Assembly (NCBI GenBank): GCA_964647545.1
Contig: CAZYHS010000008.1
Span: 4,156-68,155, forward strand
DNA length: 64,000 bases
Direction of reading: 5' to 3'
Source of the DNA: CAZYHS01 sp964647545
Lineage (GTDB): Bacteria; UBA10199; GCA-002796325; 1-14-0-20-49-13
Below the pieces are notes generated by a model, which made no database searches, was not told the origin of the DNA, and saw only the letters and a list, made by a program, of their open reading frames with translations. Shown one piece after another: positions 44,348 to 53,414 of the stretch (its first letter is position 1; each line of letters opens with the position of its first letter). The position numbers and the translations under genes were made by a program.

Positions 44348-45598
44348 TCACGCCTGCATTCCGCCGTAAACTCCTCTTCGCCCGCGCTCTCTAAATGCCG
44401 CTATCAGCGCCTTTGCTTCGTCAACGACGGCTGAGACAACTCTGTCCGTCAACGCGGCTTCGCTATGATTTGTTATCAAAGCATCGATCGTTGCTTTCGC
44501 CGCGCCGTCCTTAATGCTCTTGATCGTGTTTTCAAGCTGTAGCGACGCTATCTTTGCCTCGGTCGACGCATCTCCTTCGACACGATTTATAAAATCTACG
44601 CCGCAGGTCTTTACCGTATCGACCTCGCCGTTCGAGATCTTATCGATAGAGATTCTGTTGGCCGGGATTTCGAACGCAAGCCCCGAACCGGCTTCATCTG
44701 CAGAGCCGCCGCCCGCTCCTCCGGCTCCGCTTTCAAGGTGCTTTCTCGCCCTGTTGGCGATCGACGCGGCGGTGTGGGGAGTCGCGCTTCGCCCCTCTTC
44801 GGACTCGAGCGTCTCCTCTTTCTTATTATCGACTGATTTTTCGGGAAGTTGCGTCTTTTCTTTAATGTTGGCCGACTGGCCGACGCCCGCCATTCCGGCC
44901 ATATCCATTGTCCCTCTAGTGGCGGTCTTCGGCTCATTCTTCCCTTCCCCTTCCGACGCCCTCTTTTTGCCTCCGGTTTCGGCGGCCGTCTGCTTTTGTT
45001 CGCCCTCTTTGGCGTTCTTTCTGGGCTGATTGTCGGCCCCCTGCTTTCTGGAAGCCTCTTCGACGGCCCCTCTTTTCCCGTTTACAACTCCTGTAAATCC
45101 GGTCGCCTGTGACGCGGCAAAATGTCGCGGATCGACCTGCTTTGCGCCGGCGCCGTTTTTGGCCCCCTCTTTGGCCCCATCCTTAGCAGCGGTATTTGGA
45201 TCACCAAAGACTTTAGGTTTTGCAGCCGCTTGATTAGTCCCGTTTGTCTGCTTTCCGTTGGCGAGCTCGCCAAGCGACTTGGAAAATGCCGCATGCTCCA
45301 TATAAGCATTTTCGGCTTCACTTTTTGCCTTGGCTCTCCCCTCCGAAGCGGCCTCGGCGTGAGGCTGTTTTGGGGTGTCGGTTTTTTCTGTACGCCCTGA
45401 ATCTTTTCGAACCTGCGGTTTTTCGGCGGGCTTTTCCAGCAAGCCGAGCTTTCCGTTCTTTTGGTCGGCAAGACGCTTCGCGTCCGATTCACTGGTGCGG
45501 TTGAGTTCCTCCGGATTTTTGACCTTTTTGCGCATCTCCTCGGTCAAACCAATCCCGAGTCCGTTATCGGGAGCGACACTCCCCACATGTTTGCTCAT
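44348..45598 (-). CDS. Unrecognised low-complexity charged protein, first of a pair
   Basis: 416 residues, no signal peptide and no known domain. About 1-300 is Lys/Glu/Ala/Gly-rich and likely disordered (AKDGAKEGAKNGAGAKQ). From about 315 to 416 is a plausible folded helical domain (ENTIKSIKDGAAKATIDALI). GGAGAATCTTT precedes ATG 45598, a strong start. A dyad with -10-like bases lies 50 bases upstream. Disordered head plus helical tail recalls secreted or scaffold proteins, but nothing decides this. Confidence 0.8.
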   Translation of the reverse strand: MSKHVGSVAPDNGLGIGLTEEMRKKVKNPEELNRTSESDAKRLADQKNGKLGLLEKPAEKPQVRKDSGRTEKTDTPKQPHAEAASEGRAKAKSEAENAYMEHAAFSKSLGELANGKQTNGTNQAAAKPKVFGDPNTAAKDGAKEGAKNGAGAKQVDPRHFAASQATGFTGVVNGKRGAVEEASRKQGADNQPRKNAKEGEQKQTAAETGGKKRASEGEGKNEPKTATRGTMDMAGMAGVGQSANIKEKTQLPEKSVDNKKEETLESEEGRSATPHTAASIANRARKHLESGAGGAGGGSADEAGSGLAFEIPANRISIDKISNGEVDTVKTCGVDFINRVEGDASTEAKIASLQLENTIKSIKDGAAKATIDALITNHSEAALTDRVVSAVVDEAKALIAAFRERGRRGVYGGMQA

Positions 45599-45647
45599 AA
45601 AGATTCTCCAAATCTACGTTTAACTAGCCGTAATGTATAGCTTTTAT

Positions 45648-45673
45648 ATAGGCCTGCCATACAGGCGCTATAA
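45648..45673. promoter_or_regulatory. Imperfect dyad upstream of the unknown gene pair
   Basis: TATAGGCCTG (45648-45657) faces CAGGC-G-CTATA (45663-45673) around a 5-base loop, with one bulged base. It lies 50 bases before ATG 45598 in the 198-base gap to the YmdB gene. It could be an operator or RNA hairpin. The remainder of the gap (45674-45796) shows nothing I recognise. Confidence 0.35.
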
Positions 45674-45796
45674 ACCTACGACAGTAGATAAAGCAATCTG
45701 TGTGCCAATTCTTGCCGAGCTAATTATCTGATTTTATTAGTGTTTAATCGGGGTAATATTTGAACTGCCGCCTAATTGAGGTCTGCTAACTCCACC

Positions 45797-46591
45797 TTAT
45801 TTGGGCAAACGCCTGCGCAGACGAGAGATTGAACGGGCGAGGCCGGTCGATTCGTCAATATCCAAAACCGCCCCTTCAAGACGAACGTCCCCTTCGGCGA
45901 CTTTATAACCTTTACGGTCGCCCTTGAGAAAACGCTTCAGGGCCAGTTCCTTTGCGAGCCCTATGACAGACGCATGAGGCCCCGTCATACCAAGATCGGT
46001 GATGTAGGCGGTCCCTTTCGGCAGCACCTCTTCGTCGGAGGTCTGAACGTGCGTATGCGTGCCAACCAGCGCGCTAACGCGTCCGTCTAGATGCCAGCCA
46101 AGAGTCCTCTTTTCGCTGGTCGTTTCGGCATGAAAATCTACAATTACGATTCTGCAAATATCTTTGATGACAGGAAGCGCCTCGTCTAGAGCGTGAAATG
46201 GATTTTTAACTTTGGCACCTTTGTCGTCCATAAAAACCTCGCCCTGCAGACAGACAACGGCGACGTCTATTCCACCGCGCGATTTTTTTATCATCCAACC
46301 GCGGCCGGGGAGCATTTCGATTGTATTGAAAGGACGAAGGATCGGATGCGACGAAAAATAAGGATGCAGGCTTTTGTGTTCCCAGATGTGATTGCCTGCG
46401 GTTATGACATCGATCGGGCTTTTAAAAAGTTCTTCGGCAACTTTATCGGTGATGCCCTTGCCGCCGGATGCGTTCTCGCCGTTTACGATGACGAAGTCGA
46501 TCTTTTCTTCTTCGATCACCTGCGGCAACAGCGTACGCAACGCCTCGCGTCCGGGCCTGCCAAAGACATCACCGATGCAGAGTATTTTCAT
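45797..46591 (-). CDS. YmdB-family metallophosphoesterase
   Basis: 264 residues. IGDVFGRPGREAL, VNGENASGGKG, ITAGNHIWEHK, VDFHAETTSEK and VGTHTHVQTSD supply the two-metal site of the YmdB (TIGR00282-type) family. B. subtilis YmdB is a 2',3'-cyclic nucleotide phosphodiesterase needed for biofilm formation. It follows RNase Y by 6 bases, the common gene order. Confidence 0.93.
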   Translation of the reverse strand: MKILCIGDVFGRPGREALRTLLPQVIEEEKIDFVIVNGENASGGKGITDKVAEELFKSPIDVITAGNHIWEHKSLHPYFSSHPILRPFNTIEMLPGRGWMIKKSRGGIDVAVVCLQGEVFMDDKGAKVKNPFHALDEALPVIKDICRIVIVDFHAETTSEKRTLGWHLDGRVSALVGTHTHVQTSDEEVLPKGTAYITDLGMTGPHASVIGLAKELALKRFLKGDRKGYKVAEGDVRLEGAVLDIDESTGLARSISRLRRRLPK

Positions 46592-46597
46592 AAAAGA

Positions 46598-48157
46598 CTA
46601 CTTGGCAACCTCGACCGCTCTGGTTTCACGAATGACCGTGACCTTTATCTGTCCGGGATAGGTCATCTCTTTTTCGATCTTGCCGGCGATATCTTTTGCA
46701 AGAACCGTCGCACGCGCATCGTTAACCTGCGCGGCCTCGACCATTACGCGAATCTCGCGGCCAGCCTGAATTGCGTACGATTTTTCAACTCCGCCGAACG
46801 ATTTAGAGATGCGCTCGAGATCTTCAAGACGCTTCATGTAGGTTTCCATAACTTCGCGGCGTGCGCCCGGGCGCGCTCCGGAGAGGGCGTCGGCGGCATC
46901 GACAATGCAATCAAGGGCGGTGTCCTGCACGAGGTCTTCGTGGTGAGCGCCGATAGAATGGACGATTTCAGGATCTTCGCGGTATTTCTTGGCATACTCC
47001 ATGCCGATGAGAGCGTGGCTGCCTTCCTGCTCGTGGCTGACCGCCTTGCCGATGTCGTGCAAAATTCCGGCGCGGCGTGCTTTCTTCTCGTTGAGCCCCA
47101 GCTCGGCCGCCATCATGCCCGCCAAGAAAGCGACTTCGAGAGAATGCTGCAGAACGTTCTGCGCAAAGCTGAAACGATATTTTAGAGCGCCTATCATCTT
47201 CACAAGCTCTGGATGCATGTTGTGGATGCCAAGTTCGAGAAGCGCGGCTTCTCCGGCCTCCTTGATAGAAGCATCGACCTCTTTGGTCATGCGATTGACC
47301 ATCTCTTCGATGCGCGCCGGATGAATTCGGCCGTCTTGGATGAGTTTTTCAAGAACGCGTCTGGCGACCTCGCGTCGCAGAGGATTGAAGCCTGAAATAA
47401 CTACCGCTTCCGGAGTGTCGTCTATGATGAGCTCGACACCCAAAGCGGCCTCAAGGGCGCGGATATTACGCCCTTCGCGGCCGATGATGCGCCCTTTCAT
47501 TTCGTCGCTGGGCAGATGGACAACGCTTACCGCACGGTCGGCGACATATTCGTTCGCCATTCTCTCCATCGCGGTGCTGATAATGTAGCGGGCCTTTTTG
47601 TCGGCCTCCTCTTTTGCCTCGTCCTCGATCTGTTTGATGGTCTTGGCGGCGTCCAATTTTGCATCGTCAACAAGAGACTCGATCAACTGCTTTTTCGCCT
47701 CTTCTTGGGTTATGCCTGCCGTCTTTTCAAGAGCGGCCCTTGCCTCGGCCACCATCTCTTCATGTTTTTTCTCAAGAGCTTCCGCGTGCTTTTTCTTATC
47801 GACCAAGCTCTGCTCCTGCCTGCGATAGTTCTGTTCTTTCTCTTCGAGCAGGTCGAACTTCTTTTCAAGATTCTCTTCGCGCTGCATCAGGCGTTTTTCA
47901 AGCACTGCCATCTCTTTTTGTTTTTCGGACGATTCTTTTTCGATCGCCATTTTTGCTTTTAGCTCGGCCTCTTTCGCAGTGACCTCGGCTTCGCGAACAA
48001 TCGCCTTGGCCTTAGATTCTGCGTCTTTGAGAATGCTTTCGCTGGTTTGCAGCGCTAAAGCCATGCTCTTCTTGTTCAAAAAAGATTTCAAAACAAGACC
48101 GGAAACAACGCCGGTGGCAATACCGCCAAGCAGATACAATAGGGTTACAACTGTCAT
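46598..48157 (-). CDS. rny: Ribonuclease Y
   Basis: 519 residues. N-terminal membrane helix (4-24), long coiled coil (about 28-195), KH domain with GRIIGREGRNIRALEAALG, then HD domain with HSLEVAFLAGMM and GILHDIGKAVSHEQEG. It is the membrane endonuclease that starts mRNA decay. GGGAGG precedes ATG 48157. It is more usual in Firmicutes but occurs in deltaproteobacterial and other lineages. Confidence 0.97.
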   Translation of the reverse strand: MTVVTLLYLLGGIATGVVSGLVLKSFLNKKSMALALQTSESILKDAESKAKAIVREAEVTAKEAELKAKMAIEKESSEKQKEMAVLEKRLMQREENLEKKFDLLEEKEQNYRRQEQSLVDKKKHAEALEKKHEEMVAEARAALEKTAGITQEEAKKQLIESLVDDAKLDAAKTIKQIEDEAKEEADKKARYIISTAMERMANEYVADRAVSVVHLPSDEMKGRIIGREGRNIRALEAALGVELIIDDTPEAVVISGFNPLRREVARRVLEKLIQDGRIHPARIEEMVNRMTKEVDASIKEAGEAALLELGIHNMHPELVKMIGALKYRFSFAQNVLQHSLEVAFLAGMMAAELGLNEKKARRAGILHDIGKAVSHEQEGSHALIGMEYAKKYREDPEIVHSIGAHHEDLVQDTALDCIVDAADALSGARPGARREVMETYMKRLEDLERISKSFGGVEKSYAIQAGREIRVMVEAAQVNDARATVLAKDIAGKIEKEMTYPGQIKVTVIRETRAVEVAK

Positions 48158-48179
48158 TTGGAACCTCCCGTTTATAGTA

Positions 48180-48372
48180 ACGGAAGGCTTACAAGAAGGG
48201 ATCGGTTAGATGAGCACAAAACGTCAGGATGCCGTCGCAATGCCTAAGCCCCACGGCGCAGTAGCTTCGCGGGTCAAATGATTGAGATCGGAAAAAACTT
48301 TCAAACAATAAAAAAACATAAGCATCCTAAAATTAAATTTCTCTTAAAAAACCTTCTCTGTAAACCTTCCTA
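48180..48372 (-). ncRNA. ssrS: Probable 6S RNA
   Basis: The 232-base gap between zapA and rny folds on the minus strand as a long interrupted hairpin. GGAAGGTTTACA (48370-48359) pairs with TGTAAGCCTTCC (48193-48182), with one G-U; GAAGG/CCTTC (48356-48352 with 48199-48195) continues the stem. After a bubble of 23 and 26 bases, AGGATGC/GCATCCT (48328-48322 with 48232-48226) closes an apical stem. Closing stem, large central bubble, apical stem and about 190 bases are 6S RNA features, and ssrS directly after zapA is a conserved order. Exact ends are uncertain. Confidence 0.65.
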
Positions 48373-48389
48373 AGTTCAAAGCCTAAGCA

Positions 48390-48668
48390 CTAGAGATGAA
48401 GCTCGACCAACTCCGACATCTCCTCCAGCTTTTGGGTCACACCTTTAAAAGATTCCTCTTTTTTTCTTTTGTAGGCAAAAAATTCGTCGGCGATGTTCAT
48501 AGCCGAAAGTATGGCAACGTTCAAATTTGAAACACTCTTTGTTTTTGAAAGAATGTCGTTCATTTTCTGATCCACGTAACCTGCGACCTGACGAACATAC
48601 TGTTCCTCGGAATCGCTCCGAACAACAAATTTTTGGCCGAGAATCACAACTTCAACAGGTTTCTGCAT
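48390..48668 (-). CDS. zapA: Cell division protein ZapA
   Basis: 92 residues. VEVVILGQKFVVRSDSEEQYV opens the ZapA fold, then VAGYVDQKMNDIL and NLNVAILSAMNIADEFF lead to a short coiled-coil tail. ZapA bundles FtsZ filaments in the Z ring. AAGGTTGCC-type RBS is weak. Located just before the 6S RNA. Confidence 0.9.
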   Translation of the reverse strand: MQKPVEVVILGQKFVVRSDSEEQYVRQVAGYVDQKMNDILSKTKSVSNLNVAILSAMNIADEFFAYKRKKEESFKGVTQKLEEMSELVELHL

Positions 48669-48922
48669 AAGGCAACCTTTCTATGCAAAAAAAACCGTTA
48701 TTGCAAGCCAAAAAGACCCTATTTTATAGGGAGATGTGCTAACTTCTTATAAACAGCTTTAGGAGGCTGTTTAACTTTATTCCAAGCTCCACGGGCGCAA
48801 CTGTACGAAAACTGAACGAAAGCCAAATAGAAAAACTCTTAAAAAACAGATAAAAATCGATTGCATTCGAAATAAAAATCCTCTAGCTACTCCCGCACTT
48901 AAATTTTTAAGGAGTTTTTGTC
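48669..48922. other. Intergenic region between zapA and the zinc-ribbon gene
   Basis: 254 AT-rich bases. An inverted repeat AAACAGC (48751-48757)/GCTGTTT (48766-48772) followed by a short T-rich run, and CCCTA/TAGGG near 48720-48732, are the only structure seen. The gap must hold the divergent promoters for zapA (minus) and the zinc-ribbon gene (plus), but no clear -35/-10 pair stands out. Confidence 0.4.
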
Positions 48923-49102
48923 ATGGCAAGGAACATTGAAGACGGCAACAACGAGGAATTCTGCCCGAATTGCGGCCAGTATACAGAAGGTGAATCGACC
49001 TGCCCCAACTGCGGCGCGGTCTTGGGCTCGAACGGCGGCGACGGCGAATTCGACGGTTTTCACGAAGACAGCGAAGGCAACTTAGACGAAGACGATATTT
49101 AG
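48923..49102 (+). CDS. Small double-CPNCG zinc-ribbon protein with acidic tail
   Basis: 59 residues: MARNIEDGNNEE, then EFCPNCGQY and STCPNCGAVLG, and an acidic tail rich in Asp and Glu ending DEDDI. Two CxxC knuckles 14 residues apart can bind one zinc. AAGGAG lies 12 bases before the ATG. Similar small ribbon proteins occur near RNA-related genes, but its role is unknown. It sits 13 bases before tRNA-Leu. Confidence 0.82.
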   Translation: MARNIEDGNNEEFCPNCGQYTEGESTCPNCGAVLGSNGGDGEFDGFHEDSEGNLDEDDI

Positions 49103-49115
49103 CTCTACAAAACAT

Positions 49116-49199
49116 GCCGCCGTGGTGGAATTGGCAGACACGCAGGTCTCAGAAGCCTGTGAAGGCAACTTCATTCCGGTTCAAGTCCGGACGGCGGCA
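49116..49199 (+). tRNA. tRNA-Leu (anticodon CAG)
   Basis: 84 bases. GCCGCCG pairs with CGGCGGC, discriminator A. Anticodon arm CAGGT-CTCAGAA-GCCTG (with one wobble) gives CAG, reading CUG. A long variable arm fits class II. CCA is not encoded. A terminator follows. Confidence 0.96.
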
Positions 49200-49215
49200 C
49201 AATAAAGAAGAAAGA

Positions 49216-49260
49216 AAAATGCCCTGAACTCCTTTGCAAGAGTCAGGGCATTTTCTTTTT
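49216..49260. terminator. Intrinsic terminator after tRNA-Leu(CAG)
   Basis: AAAATGCCCTGA (49216-49227) pairs with TCAGGGCATTTT (49243-49254), with a 15-base loop and a T-rich tail. It also can end the convergent lipoprotein gene from the other strand. Confidence 0.8.
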
Positions 49261-49272
49261 TTCGATTCCGTG

Positions 49273-49455
49273 TTACTTAGCAGGCTGAGCTTCAGCTGGT
49301 GCCGGTGCCGGGGCCGGAGCCGCTTCCGGTGCAACCGGTGCGGTCGGGGCCGGCGGTGTCGGCGGTGTTGCCGTTTCAGCTTCCGGTGCCTTTGCCTTGC
49401 AGGCAACAAGACCGGTTGCGAATGCGACCACCGCGAGCAGTGCCAGTTTCTTCAT
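49273..49455 (-). CDS. Small Pro/Ala-rich lipoprotein
   Basis: 60 residues. Signal peptide MKKLALLAVVAFATGLVAC with lipobox LVAC; Cys19 is lipidated. The mature part is almost only Ala, Pro, Thr and Glu, like a flexible tether. AAGGAGGGAGTACT gives a strong RBS, which argues for a real gene. Function unknown; perhaps a small envelope spacer. Confidence 0.8.
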   Translation of the reverse strand: MKKLALLAVVAFATGLVACKAKAPEAETATPPTPPAPTAPVAPEAAPAPAPAPAEAQPAK

Positions 49456-49597
49456 AGTACTCCCTCCTTATTGTTAAAAGCAGTTTTCTTTTTTTGGTTC
49501 TGCATGGCCCTCGCCAAACAGTGGGCGCAAATTAGTGAATCGTTTTTTAAAAATCAAGTGGAATTTTTTTGGTCGGTGTGGAATTAATCTCTCCACC

Positions 49598-52276
49598 ATG
49601 CTTGAAAACTTCTATAAAAATCACTCGTTAGTCGGGACGACCCTCAGGATCATAAAATTCGTGACCACCTTTATGATAGCCGCCACGATATTTTTAACCG
49701 GAGCAGTCGTCTTTCTATATTTTTATTTCGCCTACGATCTCCCCAACATCCAGACGCTAAAGGACCACAAGCCTCCCGTGGTCAGCGAGGTCTTCGACGT
49801 CAACGGAAAAAAGATGGGGGAGTTCTGGAGCGAATGCAGGTTCTGGCTCCCCATTGAAAGCATGCCAAAACAGGTCGTCAACGCCTTCATCGCCGCCGAA
49901 GATGCCCGTTTCTTCGAACACAGGGGCGTTGATATGCTCGGCATCGGCCGCGCTATGCTTGAAAATCTTAAAGCCGGGCACATCGTTCAGGGGGGCTCGA
50001 CCATCACCCAACAAATAACCAGATCGATCCTGCTCACAAGCGAAAGAAAGATCGCCCGAAAGGTGCGGGAAGCCATACTTGCCACCCGAATCGAACGCAA
50101 CCTCAACAAAGAACAGATCCTTGAGCTCTATTTGAACCAGATATTTCTGGGGAACCGCGCTTACGGAATCAAAGCCGCCGCCAGAAACTACTTTCACAAG
50201 AACGTTTCGGAGCTTTCTCTGGCAGAAATGGCAATGATCGCCGGTATGCCTACCGCCCCGTCTGTCGATTCGCCGGTCCACAGCATAGAAAAAGCGAAGG
50301 AACGGCAGGAGGTCGTGCTCAACAAAATGCGCGATAACGGTTTCATCAATCGCGAACAGGTAAAAACCGCCCTCCTAGAACCTTTAACGGTACACGTCGC
50401 CGGCATAGACAAAGATTTCAATTACGATGCCGGAGCCCCCTACTTTACCGAAGAGGTGCGACGCAAACTTATCGAAAAATACGGCGACAAAACGCTCTAT
50501 GGCGGCGGCCTTAAAATATACACGACCGGCAACCTCGAATGGAACATTGCCGCTCAAAAAGCTTTACGCGATGGACTAGAGGCGCTCGACAAACGACAGG
50601 GATACCGAGGCCCGATCGACACTACCGACGATCCCGAAAAATATGCCGAGTCGGTGCACAACGATATTCTCAGGGAGATTAGAAAAAAAATTATTCACAT
50701 CCCGACGCAGCCGGAAACCTACGAGACCACCCCGCTTGAAAATGACAAGTTCTACAAGGCGGTCGTCAACGGCTTCGACGGAAATTCTATTAAGGTTCTT
50801 GTCGGGCGAATAGCGGGAAGCATCCCCCACTCCGGTTTCAAATGGGCCCGCTCATTCAACACCGAAAGCGCCGGCTACGACGACGCGAACTATCTCTCCG
50901 ACCCGAGGAACAAATTTAAACGCGGCGACGTGGTGCTGGTCAAAAAATCGGCCAAAGAGTTTGAGTTCAACCTTGCACAAAAACCGCTGGTACAAGGGGC
51001 CGTATATTCTATCGATCCAAACAACGGCTACGTAAAAGCGATCGTAGGGGGCTGGGATTTTGCCGACAGCGAGTTCAACAGAGCGACTCAAGCGCTTCGC
51101 CAGCCCGGCTCGTCGTTCAAGCCGTTCATTTATGCAGCGGCCCTCGACAAAGGTTTTAAATTTTCAACACCGATAATGGATTCTCCGGCCTCATACTATG
51201 TCGGCGTCGGTCAGCCGGTTTGGGCTCCCAAAAATTATGACGGCAAGTATTCGGGGCTGACCACATTCGAAAGCGATCTCATTCACTCCCGCAACGTGCC
51301 GACCGTCAAGATCGCCCACGATATCGGGCTTCACTATTTAACCGCTTACGTACGCAAGATGGGACTTGAAACTCAGATATGGAAATATCTTTCGATGGCC
51401 CTCGGTTCCAACAGCGTCTATCTCGACCAGATGGTCAAAGCCTATGCCACCTTCGCCTCGGGAGGAATTCGTCCGACTCCGGTGATGATATTGAAGGTGG
51501 TCGATAATGCAGGCGAAGTCCTTGAAGAATACATCGAAAAAACTCCGACTGAAAATGACTCAAGCTCTATTGTTCCCGAAAATGTCGCCGTCGATGAGGA
51601 GACGGCCGCAAAAATGAAAGGTCTTAACACCGAGCTGTTTAACGAAGCCCGAAATTATATCGAACGGGACAAACTGGTCTTAAGTCAGGAAGATATGAAG
51701 GTCCTTTACGGCGACGTTATCCCAAAAGACCACACGATCACTCCGCAGACGGCGTTCTTAATGCAAAAAATGTTGAGCGCCGCCGTCGAACGCGGCACCG
51801 GCACCCGCGTAAAAGCGCTTGGAAAACCGGTCGCGGGAAAGACCGGAACCACAAACGACGAAACCGACTGCTGGTTCATAGGATTTGTCCCCGACCTTGT
51901 TGCAGGCGTTTGGATCGGCTTTGACAACATCGCAAAGATAGGTGCAAAGGAGACCGGAGGAAAAACAGCCGCTCCTATTTTTCTTTCCTACATGAAAGAG
52001 GCCACGAAAGATTTTGAAGCTAAAAAATTCGCCCCGCCGGAAGGCGTGAAGGAAGACCGGATCGCAAATCTTAGCGGAGGCTCCGCGATATACTACCGTT
52101 CATTCAGCATGCTGCGCGAAAGTGCAAGAGGCGAACGGCAGATCTCCGACCGAGCGATCGACTTCTTCGAGGACGACCTTGGCGGCAACGCCTCTCCGGC
52201 TCCGGCTATGCCCCAAACTGGAAATGAAAAACCCGCCGCCGAACCGGCTGACTACGGTTCCGACGACGGGTTCTAA
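49598..52276 (+). CDS. mrcA: Penicillin-binding protein 1A
   Basis: 892 residues from ATG 49598 (the hydrophobic anchor at about 17-40 fits; an in-frame earlier start at 49535 is unlikely). The GT51 transglycosylase has EDARFFEHRGVD and QGGSTITQQITR. The transpeptidase has RQPGSSFKPF (Ser nucleophile in SSFK), SRN in HSRNVPTVK, and KTGTTN. It polymerises and crosslinks peptidoglycan at the inner membrane. The C-terminus is a Pro/Ala-rich tail. Confidence 0.97.
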   Translation: MLENFYKNHSLVGTTLRIIKFVTTFMIAATIFLTGAVVFLYFYFAYDLPNIQTLKDHKPPVVSEVFDVNGKKMGEFWSECRFWLPIESMPKQVVNAFIAAEDARFFEHRGVDMLGIGRAMLENLKAGHIVQGGSTITQQITRSILLTSERKIARKVREAILATRIERNLNKEQILELYLNQIFLGNRAYGIKAAARNYFHKNVSELSLAEMAMIAGMPTAPSVDSPVHSIEKAKERQEVVLNKMRDNGFINREQVKTALLEPLTVHVAGIDKDFNYDAGAPYFTEEVRRKLIEKYGDKTLYGGGLKIYTTGNLEWNIAAQKALRDGLEALDKRQGYRGPIDTTDDPEKYAESVHNDILREIRKKIIHIPTQPETYETTPLENDKFYKAVVNGFDGNSIKVLVGRIAGSIPHSGFKWARSFNTESAGYDDANYLSDPRNKFKRGDVVLVKKSAKEFEFNLAQKPLVQGAVYSIDPNNGYVKAIVGGWDFADSEFNRATQALRQPGSSFKPFIYAAALDKGFKFSTPIMDSPASYYVGVGQPVWAPKNYDGKYSGLTTFESDLIHSRNVPTVKIAHDIGLHYLTAYVRKMGLETQIWKYLSMALGSNSVYLDQMVKAYATFASGGIRPTPVMILKVVDNAGEVLEEYIEKTPTENDSSSIVPENVAVDEETAAKMKGLNTELFNEARNYIERDKLVLSQEDMKVLYGDVIPKDHTITPQTAFLMQKMLSAAVERGTGTRVKALGKPVAGKTGTTNDETDCWFIGFVPDLVAGVWIGFDNIAKIGAKETGGKTAAPIFLSYMKEATKDFEAKKFAPPEGVKEDRIANLSGGSAIYYRSFSMLRESARGERQISDRAIDFFEDDLGGNASPAPAMPQTGNEKPAAEPADYGSDDGF

Positions 52277-52319
52277 AAATTGTTGCGCGTCTAAAAAAAA
52301 TTCCTCGTGCGGGCAAAAG

Positions 52320-52901
52320 CTACTCTCCCTTGACCTCGATCGATTTTATCGTATCTCCCTGCCGTATCTTTTCGACGACATCCATACCGCCGGTCACCTG
52401 CCCGAAGACGGTGTAAGCGCCGTCAAGAAAAGGGGTCGCTGCCAAAGTGATATAAAACTGGGAGCCGCTCGAACGGCGTTGAGGGTTCACCTCATCTCCC
52501 GTTCTGGCCCAAGCAAGAGCACCTTTGGGATGCTTCATTTTAATTTCCGCCGGAATCGTGTAGCCCGGCCCGCCGCTCCCCGTGCCGGTCGGGTCTCCGC
52601 CCTGCACCACAAAGTTAGGTACGACTCTATGGAAGGTCAAGCCGTTATAAAAAGCCCCGTCGGCGAGATACTTAAAGTTTGTCACCGAAAGCGGAGCTTC
52701 CTTCGAATAGAGCTCGGCCACAACGTCGCCTTTGCTGGTGTGAATCACCGCCGTGTATTTTTTGCCGGCGTCAATGTTTGCCGCTTTCGGCTCAGTCCAA
52801 TTCTTTGCACCTGTCATTTTTGTCTCCTTTGTCTTGCCCGTTGCGTTCGCCGCAAAAGCAACCGCACACAGAGCCAAAGCCAACACCGCTGTTCTTTTCA
52901 T
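52320..52901 (-). CDS. Periplasmic cyclophilin-type peptidyl-prolyl isomerase
   Basis: 193 residues with signal peptide (about 1-21). The cyclophilin core shows GDVVAELYSKEAPLSVTNF, YNGLTFHRVVPNFVVQGGD and GSQFYITLAATPFLDGAYTVFG, with catalytic Arg in FHRV and Gln in VQGGD. It speeds folding of exported proteins. Divergent from thioredoxin. Confidence 0.93.
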   Translation of the reverse strand: MKRTAVLALALCAVAFAANATGKTKETKMTGAKNWTEPKAANIDAGKKYTAVIHTSKGDVVAELYSKEAPLSVTNFKYLADGAFYNGLTFHRVVPNFVVQGGDPTGTGSGGPGYTIPAEIKMKHPKGALAWARTGDEVNPQRRSSGSQFYITLAATPFLDGAYTVFGQVTGGMDVVEKIRQGDTIKSIEVKGE

Positions 52902-53078
52902 GTTTCCCCCGTCGCTATTTGTTTTCGATGATCGACTTGAGGGTGCCTAGCAGAGTTCACCAGAATTTTGCAACTCCCAAAAATTCTCTTCACCCACTGC
53001 AAAAAACCACTCCGAAAAAATGCTTGCGAAAAACCTTTCGACAAAGCTAGTGTCATCGGCACAAAAGGAGACCTAGCT

Positions 53079-53405
53079 ATGTCAAGCGAACTGGTTCAAC
53101 ATCTTAACGATTCAAATTTCGACAGCTTTATCGCAGAGTCACAAGTTCCGGTGCTCGTGGATTTCTGGGCGCCATGGTGCGGGCCCTGCAAAATGATCGC
53201 CCCAACGCTCGACGCGATTGCAAGCGAACAAAACGGAAAGATTAACGTCTGCAAGGTCAATGTCGACGACTCGTCCGAAGTGGCTTCGCGCTTTGGAATT
53301 ATGGGCATCCCAACGCTCATCCTCTTTAAAGGAGGAAACGTGGTCGGGCAGCTCACCGGCAACGTCCCCAAGGGCAAGATCGAAGATCTGATCAGACAGG
53401 CCTAA
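53079..53405 (+). CDS. trxA: Thioredoxin
   Basis: 108 residues from ATG 53079 (AAAAGGAG upstream). Active site WAPWCGPCKMIAP and cis-proline in IMGIPTLILFKGG are intact. No signal peptide, so it is the cytoplasmic disulfide reductase. Convergent with rodA, 9 bases between stops. Confidence 0.97.
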   Translation: MSSELVQHLNDSNFDSFIAESQVPVLVDFWAPWCGPCKMIAPTLDAIASEQNGKINVCKVNVDDSSEVASRFGIMGIPTLILFKGGNVVGQLTGNVPKGKIEDLIRQA

Positions 53406-53414
53406 AAGCTTAAG

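Noticed and set aside
49234..49587. Arg/Cys-rich plus-strand frame over the small lipoprotein
   Set aside because: It is the mirror of the Pro/Ala repeat; the minus-strand lipobox and RBS favour the lipoprotein.
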